A stretch of DNA of 48,494 nt from a virus, in the IMG/VR virus record IMGVR_UViG_3300044732_000823, positions 1 through 48,494 of that record; one strand, 5' to 3'. Each line of letters starts with the position of its first letter. The stretch's first letter is position 1. Below the pieces are notes generated by a model. That model had not been told where the DNA came from. It was given only the letters and a program-made list of their open reading frames with translations, and made no database searches. Shown here one piece after another: positions 1 through 8,517 of this stretch. The position numbers were made by a program, and so were the translations under genes.

Positions 1-1719
1 ACACGCAAATAGCTTTTGACCATCGTACTCAAAGTACATTCCGTTTTGATCGTTAAATAGTCCAAGTCTTGTTGAAGATCCTGCCCAATTTGTTACAGTA
101 ACAAGAGCATTGTCTCCACTTGGATTTTTATTTGTAGTGCTAATTGCTGTAGAAATTGTAGTTTCAAAACTAAAAGTATTTTCGTCAATAATACCAGTTA
201 CTAGGAAGCTACCGTTGTATGGATTTACATCAGTTCCCACGACCTGCACACCACTAATTGTTACTTTGGCATTTTCCTGAAGACCATGATCCTGTACAGT
301 TTTAACAACAATTGTGGCATCCCCTACAGTTGTGTTTGAATAAATTTCAGTAATGTCGTAGCTTGGGGTCAGCTTGGTTCCAGTAGAAAACTGAATTGCT
401 TTTCCTGATTGATACCTAAAGGTTCTTCTGGATTGTCTTACCTGCTGAACATTTACAACATTGTTTCCAGTTGCTAAAAGAACTCCACCGTTATATGCGG
501 TGTGCTGAACATAAGCATCTGGCTTACAATAAAGCTTTGATCCAGATACTGTTGCTGCTGGGGAAATATTTGTTACGTTGTCTCCAGTTACAGTAAAACT
601 AAAGATTTTTGGAGTTGGCGTAGAAGATACTACCCAAGATCCGTTTAAGAATGTATTGGTAGTTGCACCATTAATAAGAACTGGGGTTCCTGGAACTAGT
701 CCATGTGGATTTGGAGTTGTTACGGTTGCAACGGATCCTGCAACTTCAACCGTAAAGGAAGAAGACCCTGGAACATTTGCTCCATCAAATAGGTCTCCAC
801 CATAAATGCTAGTAAGGTTGCTGTCTTTAATAGTATCATTTCCAACACGACCATTTGCAAGATATGTAAACATTTTGTTTACATCAACTGTTGGGGTTCC
901 ATTAGTAAACGTTGTAATTGCTGATCCTGCAATTGAAGTTGCTACCATAAATGAATTAGCTAAAACTGTCTTAACATAGTAAACAGTGCTTGTTGATACG
1001 CCAGAAGTGCTTGCAGCACTAAATCTAATTGGTTGGTTTGCTGAAAGTCCATGAGCATTTGCGGTAAACACACCAGAAGAAACACCTGTAATTGACGGTG
1101 CAGCTGGCTTTGTTACAATAAACGTTCCTTCGGCTGCATCATTTGTTGTTTCTTGAATACTAACAACACTATTTGAAACAAGACCATGATCTGATTCGGT
1201 CAATACATATACTCTTGATTTTCTTGCAGTTGTGGTTCCGTCTCCAACAATATCTGCTACAGCTAAAGAGTTTCCGCCAGTACCTTTTGAAAAGAAAGAT
1301 GGGTAGTTGGCTACCAAGGAGACAGTTTCCCATTTAGAAGGTTGGGTTCCGTATTCGAAGTCTGTGTCAATTAAAGACTGTGGGTTTGCAACACGCATCT
1401 TACCAACAGCATCAACTAGCAAGTCTGACGGTGTAATTTTTTCATCGTACTCTTCATAAACAATTTGAAGCTTGTCTTTAGAGTCCATCTCGTTACAGTT
1501 GTAATTTAATACAATTGTTGTTGTTGAGGAAGATGCTGATCCAGCAACGGTATAAGATGTGGCATTTAAGTCTGGGTCTGAAAAATTATAAATTACCTGA
1601 TTTGTTGTTACGTTTGTAATCAACATTAGGCTTTCTCTCTGAATTACTCTTGGGAGAATAATTTTATCCTCAGAAGGTATGAAAGTATAATACGTTTCCT
1701 GCATTACCTTTTTAGCCAT
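1..1719 (-). CDS. Tail fibre/tip structural protein, 3' end cut by window edge
   Basis: The reading frame is open from an ATG at 1719 to the window edge (573 codons, no stop), so only the N-terminal part is present. It begins MAKKVMQETYYTFIPSEDK and contains at least four spaced HGL motifs (SDHGL, AHGL, PHGL, DHGL), each followed by a short valine-rich beta segment. This repeat pattern is common in beta-rich phage tail-tip and fibre proteins; the neighbouring 1731-5561 gene has a related TNHNFVVGKTVTV segment. It is the last gene seen in the leftward tail operon and starts 11 bp after the upstream stop, with an AGGTGG-like Shine-Dalgarno site. Inference: a virion surface or adhesion protein. 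The exact role cannot be assigned without the missing C-terminus. Confidence 0.7.
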   Translation of the reverse strand, partial: MAKKVMQETYYTFIPSEDKIILPRVIQRESLMLITNVTTNQVIYNFSDPDLNATSYTVAGSASSSTTTIVLNYNCNEMDSKDKLQIVYEEYDEKITPSDLLVDAVGKMRVANPQSLIDTDFEYGTQPSKWETVSLVANYPSFFSKGTGGNSLAVADIVGDGTTTARKSRVYVLTESDHGLVSNSVVSIQETTNDAAEGTFIVTKPAAPSITGVSSGVFTANAHGLSANQPIRFSAASTSGVSTSTVYYVKTVLANSFMVATSIAGSAITTFTNGTPTVDVNKMFTYLANGRVGNDTIKDSNLTSIYGGDLFDGANVPGSSSFTVEVAGSVATVTTPNPHGLVPGTPVLINGATTNTFLNGSWVVSSTPTPKIFSFTVTGDNVTNISPAATVSGSKLYCKPDAYVQHTAYNGGVLLATGNNVVNVQQVRQSRRTFRYQSGKAIQFSTGTKLTPSYDITEIYSNTTVGDATIVVKTVQDHGLQENAKVTISGVQVVGTDVNPYNGSFLVTGIIDENTFSFETTISTAISTTNKNPSGDNALVTVTNWAGSSTRLGLFNDQNGMYFEYDGQKLFAC

Positions 1720-1730
1720 TTATTTCCACC

Positions 1731-4700
1731 TTATCCTAATGCTACATCCGCTGCTTTGAACGGATATATCCTTGCTGTCTTATTTTTTACTGGTCCTGGA
1801 AAAACTCTTACATTAATAGTTGATCCAAGTGGAGGAGATTCAGAAAACTTTATTCTTCCTTCTGTGTCCAGTGTAAATCCTCTGTAGGATAAAAGACCAG
1901 ACTGCCAGACATATTCTTTGTTTTGAATAAATCCTGACTGAATTACTCCATTTAATGAAACTACTAGGTTTAATGGGTTTTTAACAGTTACGTCTTTGTA
2001 GTTATACTTGGGCGTAAATGTGTTTCTTCTACCATTAAAAGAACTAGAAAAATCATCTAGCTCAATTATATCAGAATAAAATCCAATTACCTCTCCTGTA
2101 ACTTCTAAATCTTTAACTTTTAGCTTATTTCCGTATGGATCAATAGTAATTGGAGCTACGTCTGGCTTTGAGGCTCCAATCCAAAGGGAATAGTTTTTGT
2201 CAAAGCTTATAATTTTTCCACTAGGGAAAGAATATGCAACTACTCCAGGATCTATAGATGTTGGTAGCTTGTCTGGGAACACTGCTTGATAAGTAAATTG
2301 ATTAGATGCTGGAACATCTATAATTTCAAACTCTCCAACAAAATCGTCTGATAGGTAGGAGGTTTCTCTGAACCCTGTAACAGTTACTGTTTTTCCAACA
2401 ACAAAGTTATGATTTGTACTGGTAGTAATTGTTACTTTATTATCTGTTGCAGACAAACTTGATACAACGTAAGAGGTGTAGGTTCTAGAAAAAGCTGCTG
2501 CTGTTGGACTTGGTTCTGGAGTCTTAGGAGCATAGTTTAAATATCCATCTCCATACAACACAATTCCTGTTGCATCTTCTTTATCTTCTACAATATTTCT
2601 ATCATTATCAACAAATCCAATAATTGGAAAGTACCCATCGTTTAATGGTTCAAAAAGTTTGTTGTATTCTGTGCTTGTTGAATCTACTGGAATATTTGAT
2701 AGGTAGAGGTTTTCTCCAGTTACCATGTTTAGCAAAGAAAGTTTGGTTGAGTTTGTAGGATAAATATAAACATTGTAAAAATATTCTCCAGGATTTGCTG
2801 CATCTTCAGAATAAGTTGTTTCAATCTTAGATATTTCAATAGCCGTACTATTTTCTTCTCCAACAAAAGTTGTAAGATATGAAGAATTTTTAACATATGT
2901 TTTTGGTAAGTAGGTTGGAGTAACATATGTAACAGACCCACCATTAACAAATCCACCAATTTCATCAACGGTTCCGTCACCATTGGAGTCTGAGTTTTCT
3001 CCAAGTATTGGACCTGGAACAGAGTCCGTAAGTAACTCATAAGTATTTTCTGTTGTTCTTGGTAAAACTCTAGCCCCAAATGTAGCAAAGCCAGAAGTTT
3101 CTGAATCTTCAATAGAAAATATTGGTAGACTTAATACAAGATAGGCACCTGAAGCAGAGTATGTGACTGCTGGAGCAAAAGTGTTATTTGAATAATCTGT
3201 TAAAACATTTTGTTTTTGTGCAGTAATAGTTACGCTTGTAGTTGTTACTGTTTTAACATAGTAGGTTGTATTTGACAATATTCCAGTCAAAAAGGATCCA
3301 GAGTCTGCAAGGAATATTTCGTCAAATCTAATTTCGTCTCCAACTTGATATTTTGTATTTGCCAAATCTATTGGAATTGCTGTAAGATCTGTTCCAGCTA
3401 AACTAATTTTTTCTGGATTTTCAATGTCTGTGTAGAACTGAGTCCTAATTATTGTTTCAAATTTATAAGCATAAAAGTTTTGATCTTTAATAAAAATAGT
3501 AATATTTGGATTTTCATATAAGGATAATTCTGTATCACTTATAACACTATCAACGTTTCCAACAAAATATCTTCTTGTGCCTTCAATAACATATATTGAA
3601 TATCCTCGTCTAAGTTCTTGGGTAAACTTTGTTTCACTACCAGTTACAATTTTAGTTCTTTGATTTGCTGTAATTTTACCAGTTACTGTTGGAAGACTAC
3701 TTACTAGTTTTCCAACTCTAATTGGTGCACTTTGAGTAATATTTTCAATTGGGTTTGAATGAAATCCAGATTGCAGATAAGCCGTAGCATTTGATGTTCC
3801 AGAAAAAAGACCTCCAGAGCCAGCAACCCAACCAAAATCATTTCCACCAATTTGTGCAGAGTTTGCAAATACATCAGAACCACGGATTCTAGATCCGATA
3901 ATTTCTGTAGAAGATATTGTTGCATTAGACATTAAAGGTGCTGTAAGAGTTAGCTTATTGTCATACCATCTTAGATAGTGTGTTGCGTCTCCAATTTTAA
4001 ATCCATTTGTTGTGGAGTACCAATAATTATTTGCATCTAGTCTTATACCAACACCACCAAGACCATATCCGTTTGCTGTGCTAGGAGAAGATAACGGGTC
4101 ATGGTATCCGACACCCATTGCATTTGTAACTAGAGGAACTGGAGTAAGTGCACTAGACTCAATGTATCCTCTTAGTATACCGTTAATTTTAAGAACTGAA
4201 CCTGTAGGGTTCCAGCTAAGACCAGAACCAAGAGAAAACTTTCCAGTTCCTTCTGCATAAAATGGAGCAGACTCAAACCCACCAGTTCCAATTTGAATGT
4301 TTGTTAGTGCATCTGTAGTTCCACCAGTTAGCTTAATCTTATTTGTTCCAGTACCAATATTTACTGTATTTGTAAATGTTCCACCAGTAGCATTAATAAT
4401 TGCATTTACATTTAAATCAGTTCCGTCCCAGTAAATATATTTATCTGCAGATCCAACTCTAAACTTTCCTTCATCGTTTTTATTCCAGTATTGAAACTCA
4501 TCAACAATTATAGATTCTGCTTCTAGGGATCCACTAATGCTTACGTCTCCGTTTTTAAATACTTTGAATACGTCTCCAAATTGAACAACAGCATCTTCTG
4601 GATTTACAACATAGTCTGGGTTCTTTAAGAAGTATTTATTTCCCCATGGATTGCTACTACTATCAGTTCCTCCAGCCTTTATAACACCTTCGGCAATTAT

Positions 4701-5561
4701 CCAACCATCTTCTCCACCAAGGTATCCAGTTTCTGCTCTTATGTCTCCAGTTACAGAAAACTCATCACCGTCCCAGGATATTCCTCTGAATGTAGTAGTT
4801 CCTTCTAATATTCCACCAGCTCTAAAAGTACCATCTGAATACCAGTAGTTGTTTGCGTCAATTCTAATTCCGTCATCGCCGTCAACAGATACGTTGGCTC
4901 CGAGCCTCATTGCTCCGCCGTTAACAGTTAAGTATCCTTCAAAGTTTCCAGATGTTGCTTCAATTTCTCCTCTTACATGGAGATTATTAAGTATTGCATT
5001 TCCCTGAGAACTTAAAAGCCACCCTTTTGAACCTGCTACTCTTTGAGACCAAATTTCTCTAGAAGCAAAAATTTTGTTTGTTGGAAAGCCATCTCCACCC
5101 AATGTTGTCTCTATAGTTAAAGTTCTTACTTCTCCAGTTTCAAGTCGATAGGTAATAAATACTTTTGTGGGCTGACCAGCCAAAGAATGTCCAGTTGGAT
5201 ACACAAAAGAATAAGACATGTCAAGAACATTGTTTCTTCTTTCTGCATCTGGTGTTCCTAGTTTTGCTCCGTAATAAGAGCCTTCAGGGTCTGAATTAAT
5301 AGTCACAACTTCTCTTAAAGAATTTTGACCATATTCGTCTGTGACTTGTAAATATTGACCAACTTCTAAATTGAAATATCCATTTTGAGAATCATAAAGA
5401 TCAATTTCAATTGCTACTTTTGGAATGAAACCGTCAAAGTTTTTTGAAGACAGATTATCTGTTATCATCTTGGTGGTATCAGAATCTACGTCATAAAAGC
5501 CAAATAGTGTAGTTGTTGGTCCAGTAAGAGTTGACCTACTTCCAGTAGAATTTCTAGGCAT
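1731..5561 (-). CDS. Large minor tail / fibre protein (1276 aa)
   Basis: A long beta-rich protein. Two copies of a GIRIDANNYWYS / GIRLDANNYWYS motif followed by short glycine-rich stretches, and several GxxxWxxG-type segments in the N-terminal half, are typical of actinophage minor tail proteins that carry receptor-binding shafts. The C-terminal 130 residues form a compact domain (FNGRRNTFTPKYNYKDVTV and LVVSLNGVIQSGF) of the kind found at the ends of fibres and in virion structural proteins. The ATG at 5561 was chosen because it overlaps the upstream stop as TAATG and has an AAGG-type site upstream; an in-frame start 27 bp further upstream is possible but would lie inside the previous gene. 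Likely part of the tail tip; receptor specificity unknown. Confidence 0.72.
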   Translation of the reverse strand: MPRNSTGSRSTLTGPTTTLFGFYDVDSDTTKMITDNLSSKNFDGFIPKVAIEIDLYDSQNGYFNLEVGQYLQVTDEYGQNSLREVVTINSDPEGSYYGAKLGTPDAERRNNVLDMSYSFVYPTGHSLAGQPTKVFITYRLETGEVRTLTIETTLGGDGFPTNKIFASREIWSQRVAGSKGWLLSSQGNAILNNLHVRGEIEATSGNFEGYLTVNGGAMRLGANVSVDGDDGIRIDANNYWYSDGTFRAGGILEGTTTFRGISWDGDEFSVTGDIRAETGYLGGEDGWIIAEGVIKAGGTDSSSNPWGNKYFLKNPDYVVNPEDAVVQFGDVFKVFKNGDVSISGSLEAESIIVDEFQYWNKNDEGKFRVGSADKYIYWDGTDLNVNAIINATGGTFTNTVNIGTGTNKIKLTGGTTDALTNIQIGTGGFESAPFYAEGTGKFSLGSGLSWNPTGSVLKINGILRGYIESSALTPVPLVTNAMGVGYHDPLSSPSTANGYGLGGVGIRLDANNYWYSTTNGFKIGDATHYLRWYDNKLTLTAPLMSNATISSTEIIGSRIRGSDVFANSAQIGGNDFGWVAGSGGLFSGTSNATAYLQSGFHSNPIENITQSAPIRVGKLVSSLPTVTGKITANQRTKIVTGSETKFTQELRRGYSIYVIEGTRRYFVGNVDSVISDTELSLYENPNITIFIKDQNFYAYKFETIIRTQFYTDIENPEKISLAGTDLTAIPIDLANTKYQVGDEIRFDEIFLADSGSFLTGILSNTTYYVKTVTTTSVTITAQKQNVLTDYSNNTFAPAVTYSASGAYLVLSLPIFSIEDSETSGFATFGARVLPRTTENTYELLTDSVPGPILGENSDSNGDGTVDEIGGFVNGGSVTYVTPTYLPKTYVKNSSYLTTFVGEENSTAIEISKIETTYSEDAANPGEYFYNVYIYPTNSTKLSLLNMVTGENLYLSNIPVDSTSTEYNKLFEPLNDGYFPIIGFVDNDRNIVEDKEDATGIVLYGDGYLNYAPKTPEPSPTAAAFSRTYTSYVVSSLSATDNKVTITTSTNHNFVVGKTVTVTGFRETSYLSDDFVGEFEIIDVPASNQFTYQAVFPDKLPTSIDPGVVAYSFPSGKIISFDKNYSLWIGASKPDVAPITIDPYGNKLKVKDLEVTGEVIGFYSDIIELDDFSSSFNGRRNTFTPKYNYKDVTVKNPLNLVVSLNGVIQSGFIQNKEYVWQSGLLSYRGFTLDTEGRIKFSESPPLGSTINVRVFPGPVKNKTARIYPFKAADVALG

Positions 5562-6760
5562 TAGACACCACTTGCCTTTTGTGACCAAATAATTGCTTCA
5601 GGGTCCGACACTCTTGGCTCTGAATCTTCACTTTGAAGCCAGGATCCTTCCCAAGTTGATCCAACTTTTTTGTATCTTGCAATAGTAAAATAATATTCTT
5701 TGTTGTAGTTTGTTTCAGTAAACACGCCAGGATTTCCACCATCATCTAGGAATGCAACGTTGTTTACATTTAACGAGTCCATATTTATTGGAATACCATC
5801 TCTTGTATCTGCATCGTTTGAAGTTCCTCTCAATAAAGTATTCATGGCACTAGTAGAGTATTGAATTGGATTATCAATTGCAACAAATGGTGTATGGTCC
5901 ATGTTGTGCCATGTTCCTAATGTTCTATTTTTATATGCAAATACTGGAATGTCTATAACGTTTTGATCTCTAAATAATGGAAAATTATCTGGAATTTGAA
6001 TGTTAACGTTATGATGTGCTTTTGTAATGATTAACTTACTAGAGCTTGACGGCACTCTTGGAATATATACTGTTCCAACTGCCGTATTTGGATTTTTGTT
6101 TTTGGCACCCAATGCCCTTCCATCAAACTCAAACTTAGTCCAGCTAGACGGTCTTTGATTTGACTTGCTTCCAGTTTTTGTATATTGATGCTTATAGTGA
6201 CCAGCTTGACCCCTACACCAAGCAGCAGCAATTGCACCATCTGACATATTTGTAGTTTGAATTTCTGCAGATGTTCCAGATCCAACAATGCTTGTTATTG
6301 ACTGCCTAACATTGCAAACCATGTAAGTTGATTTTTTGTCAACAACCTGATAGTCATATGTATCGTAATAGGAGTCAGCATCTTCATAGTTTGAAAGACC
6401 AGTTGCCGTATTTCCATTTGCACCAAACCTAATAATACTTCCTACTCTTACTTTGCTGTATCCACTACCGTTTACCCAAAAAGTATAGGTTCTAGACCTA
6501 TCAGCTGCTGACCAGTGTGTAACATTAAATGTTGCTGTTGTTGCTCCAGTTCCAGGAGTTACTCTGTCGTCTTCGTATTTTTCGTCTTTTATGTCTAATA
6601 TTCCAACTGGAGTGTAGGAAGATATTAAGTCTGGTGCAGAAGGTACTACAAACTCAATCGAAGGAAGGACAATATTTTGTTGTGCTCCAGCCTCAGCACT
6701 GACAACCATCCTATATCTTTTTCCAGGAACTAAACCTCTTACATATCCAGTTACAGGCAT
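5561..6760 (-). CDS. Minor tail protein with fibronectin-like N-terminus (399 aa)
   Basis: Starts MPVTGYVRGLVPGKRYRMVV, which reads like the end strands of a fibronectin type III domain (YxxxV, GLxPGxxY), so this gene may hold a shifted or partial FN3 unit before a region with no domain I recognise (residues about 60-399, rich in aromatic residues and short turns). It lies between two other tail genes with a 1-bp overlap downstream (TAATG) and a 2-bp gap upstream, so it is co-translated with them. No catalytic motif is visible. Role inferred from position: a tail-tip or fibre-attachment protein. Confidence 0.6.
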   Translation of the reverse strand: MPVTGYVRGLVPGKRYRMVVSAEAGAQQNIVLPSIEFVVPSAPDLISSYTPVGILDIKDEKYEDDRVTPGTGATTATFNVTHWSAADRSRTYTFWVNGSGYSKVRVGSIIRFGANGNTATGLSNYEDADSYYDTYDYQVVDKKSTYMVCNVRQSITSIVGSGTSAEIQTTNMSDGAIAAAWCRGQAGHYKHQYTKTGSKSNQRPSSWTKFEFDGRALGAKNKNPNTAVGTVYIPRVPSSSSKLIITKAHHNVNIQIPDNFPLFRDQNVIDIPVFAYKNRTLGTWHNMDHTPFVAIDNPIQYSTSAMNTLLRGTSNDADTRDGIPINMDSLNVNNVAFLDDGGNPGVFTETNYNKEYYFTIARYKKVGSTWEGSWLQSEDSEPRVSDPEAIIWSQKASGV

Positions 6761-6762
6761 AG

Positions 6763-7755
6763 TTAAACCGCCTTATTAAAGCCAAAGCTCAAATAGTATT
6801 CAATATCTACTGCTTCTGAGGCACCTTTAGTAATTAAGTTTCCAGAACCAAGAACAGTTCTTGAAACCATTCCATAGGTTGTATCTAGATTATTGTTGTC
6901 ATTAATTCTAATTGCATCAATAATTACATCTGAGTTTTCTGATTTAATTTCTATTGCATTAATATTTCCCCAGCTTGGAGTTAAAGTGCTTGTAAAAGAA
7001 CTTCTTAAAATGTCTTTAATAACATAGGTTGTTCCAGTAGTTGCTGTAAAATCTGTTTGAAAATAGTTAGCGTCATTAGTTAAAAACTTAATAATAATTT
7101 TTGGAGTGTCTCCAGTTTTTTTAGAGTACGCTATTGAAATGTTATCTTCAATGTTAAATGCATTTTGTCCTGAAGATGAGAATTGACTAAAAGTCTTATT
7201 GATTCTTAAGACTTCATCTTTTTTTAAAAATAGGGCTGTAGAACCAACTCTAAATCCTCCAGAAAAATCTGTGGGTGCTGTAGAAATATATCCAGATGCT
7301 GATGGAGGATTTCCAGAAACAGAGCTAATTCCAGTTCCAGACCTAAGCCATCCGTCTGCAGATTCTCCAGAAACTAAAAGCTGTTCTGAAAGAGGCTTGC
7401 TTTCATCTGGGTTGCTTGGAAATATTCCAAGTTCATGAATTGTAAAAGAGTCAGCGGAGGATGGGAGGGTTCCTCTAAAAACCATTGCGTCATAGTTTCC
7501 ACTATTATCTAAGAATGCTAAACGAACTGGAATACTGCTTACGGAAAACCCAAGTCTAGTATCGGGTATTAGTCCGTCAGAATTTGCTGCTTGATTTGCA
7601 ACTGAAGATATTCCAACTTGAATATTACCACCAATACTTGGAATCAAGCCCATCAAAGCCTTTAAAACAATTGCACGTCCTGCAACTGTCATTTGATTTT
7701 CTTTTTCTGCTACTAATTTTCCATCTTTATAAATTCTGTAAATTCCCTGCATCAT
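6763..7755 (-). CDS. Tail fibre-like structural protein (330 aa)
   Basis: N-terminus MMQGIYRIYKDGKLVAEKEN followed by a GNIQVGISS ... LGIFPSN pattern resembles phage tail-fibre/tip proteins that open with a small beta domain (ITELGIF-type strand). The rest is a predicted beta-sandwich carbohydrate-binding-like region. Two in-frame ATGs (7755 and 7752) are available; the TTG six bases further up is unlikely. There is no clear Shine-Dalgarno site; instead a TATAAT hexamer ends 6 bp before the ATG at 7755, which would suit a leaderless transcript. Function beyond virion structure is not known. Confidence 0.6.
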   Translation of the reverse strand: MMQGIYRIYKDGKLVAEKENQMTVAGRAIVLKALMGLIPSIGGNIQVGISSVANQAANSDGLIPDTRLGFSVSSIPVRLAFLDNSGNYDAMVFRGTLPSSADSFTIHELGIFPSNPDESKPLSEQLLVSGESADGWLRSGTGISSVSGNPPSASGYISTAPTDFSGGFRVGSTALFLKKDEVLRINKTFSQFSSSGQNAFNIEDNISIAYSKKTGDTPKIIIKFLTNDANYFQTDFTATTGTTYVIKDILRSSFTSTLTPSWGNINAIEIKSENSDVIIDAIRINDNNNLDTTYGMVSRTVLGSGNLITKGASEAVDIEYYLSFGFNKAV

Positions 7756-7761
7756 AAACAA

Positions 7762-7767
7762 ATTATA
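7762..7767 (-). promoter_or_regulatory. Candidate -10 (TATAAT) for a leaderless transcript
   Basis: A perfect TATAAT on the minus strand sits 6 bp upstream of the ATG at 7755. With a normal -10 to start-site distance, transcription would start at or next to the ATG. Leaderless mRNAs are common in Actinobacteria. No good -35 is seen. Confidence 0.4.
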
Positions 7768-7772
7768 CCATT

Positions 7773-8516
7773 TTAACTAATATCATAGCATTTTATTGTA
7801 TAAGCAACGTCATATCCAAACCCTTGTATGTCTGGAAGTTCTAGCTTTAAATCATAAAATGATGTTCTATTATCTATTCTTGGCGTACCTCCTATAAAAT
7901 CTAAGTTATCCTTTTTTTGTCCAAAACTATTTAATTTGGTAGAAGATGTAACTAGGTCTCCAATTGTATTTGCAATAAGATTAATTACATTATTAAGCTT
8001 ATCTCTAACTTCTAATTCTGATAGCTCAACTCCTGATCTAGGTCTAATAATATTAGAAACTACCGCAGTTGACCTTTGGCTAGCATCATCTGATTCAAGC
8101 ATGTATGATGCAATTTTATTAATTCCAGTAAAGTTATAAGCAAACAATAAGTTTTCTGCACTAGAAATAAGGTTTAAAGTAAGTCTTGTAACTTCTCTAA
8201 TGTATGCTTCTTGAAGATTTGGAGTTATTACCTGACCAGAACCTAATGGTATCTGGACTTGAGAAACTGGATAAATTTCTCTTGGATCTGGCTTATCTTT
8301 TTTATCTTTATTTTTATCATTGCCAGTTCCACCTTTGCCAGGCTTAACTTTTAAAGTAGAACTTGGGTCAAATCCAGGATAGACGTATGCTGGCTTTCTA
8401 TCCTCTCTTGCATTTGCTCTATTTGGGTCAGGTCTCTTTCCAAGTCTTTTATTTTCTCTTGCTGTTTCAGCATCAATTGTTTTTTTCTTTTTTAATGAAT
8501 CTGCATACTCACCCAT
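7773..8516 (-). CDS. Tail-associated protein, charged N-terminus (247 aa)
   Basis: Not assigned to a family. The first 80 residues are highly charged and low-complexity (LKKKKTIDAETARENKRLGKR, then a Lys/Asp-rich stretch near residues 60-80), likely disordered. The remainder (about 85-247) looks mostly helical, then ends in a short beta region (KLELPDIQGFGYDVAYTIKC). The gene starts almost on top of the upstream stop (TAA, one base, ATG), so it is translationally coupled to the giant tail-tip gene. The coupling argues for a tail role, possibly an assembly or tip component; this is inference. Confidence 0.6.
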   Translation of the reverse strand: MGEYADSLKKKKTIDAETARENKRLGKRPDPNRANAREDRKPAYVYPGFDPSSTLKVKPGKGGTGNDKNKDKKDKPDPREIYPVSQVQIPLGSGQVITPNLQEAYIREVTRLTLNLISSAENLLFAYNFTGINKIASYMLESDDASQRSTAVVSNIIRPRSGVELSELEVRDKLNNVINLIANTIGDLVTSSTKLNSFGQKKDNLDFIGGTPRIDNRTSFYDLKLELPDIQGFGYDVAYTIKCYDIS

Positions 8517-8517
8517 T

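Noticed and set aside
578-805. Plus-strand open frame opposite the partial fibre gene
   Set aside because: Lies fully antisense to a long coding region and shows no start signals. The same reason applies to other antisense frames over the tail, tape-measure and portal genes.
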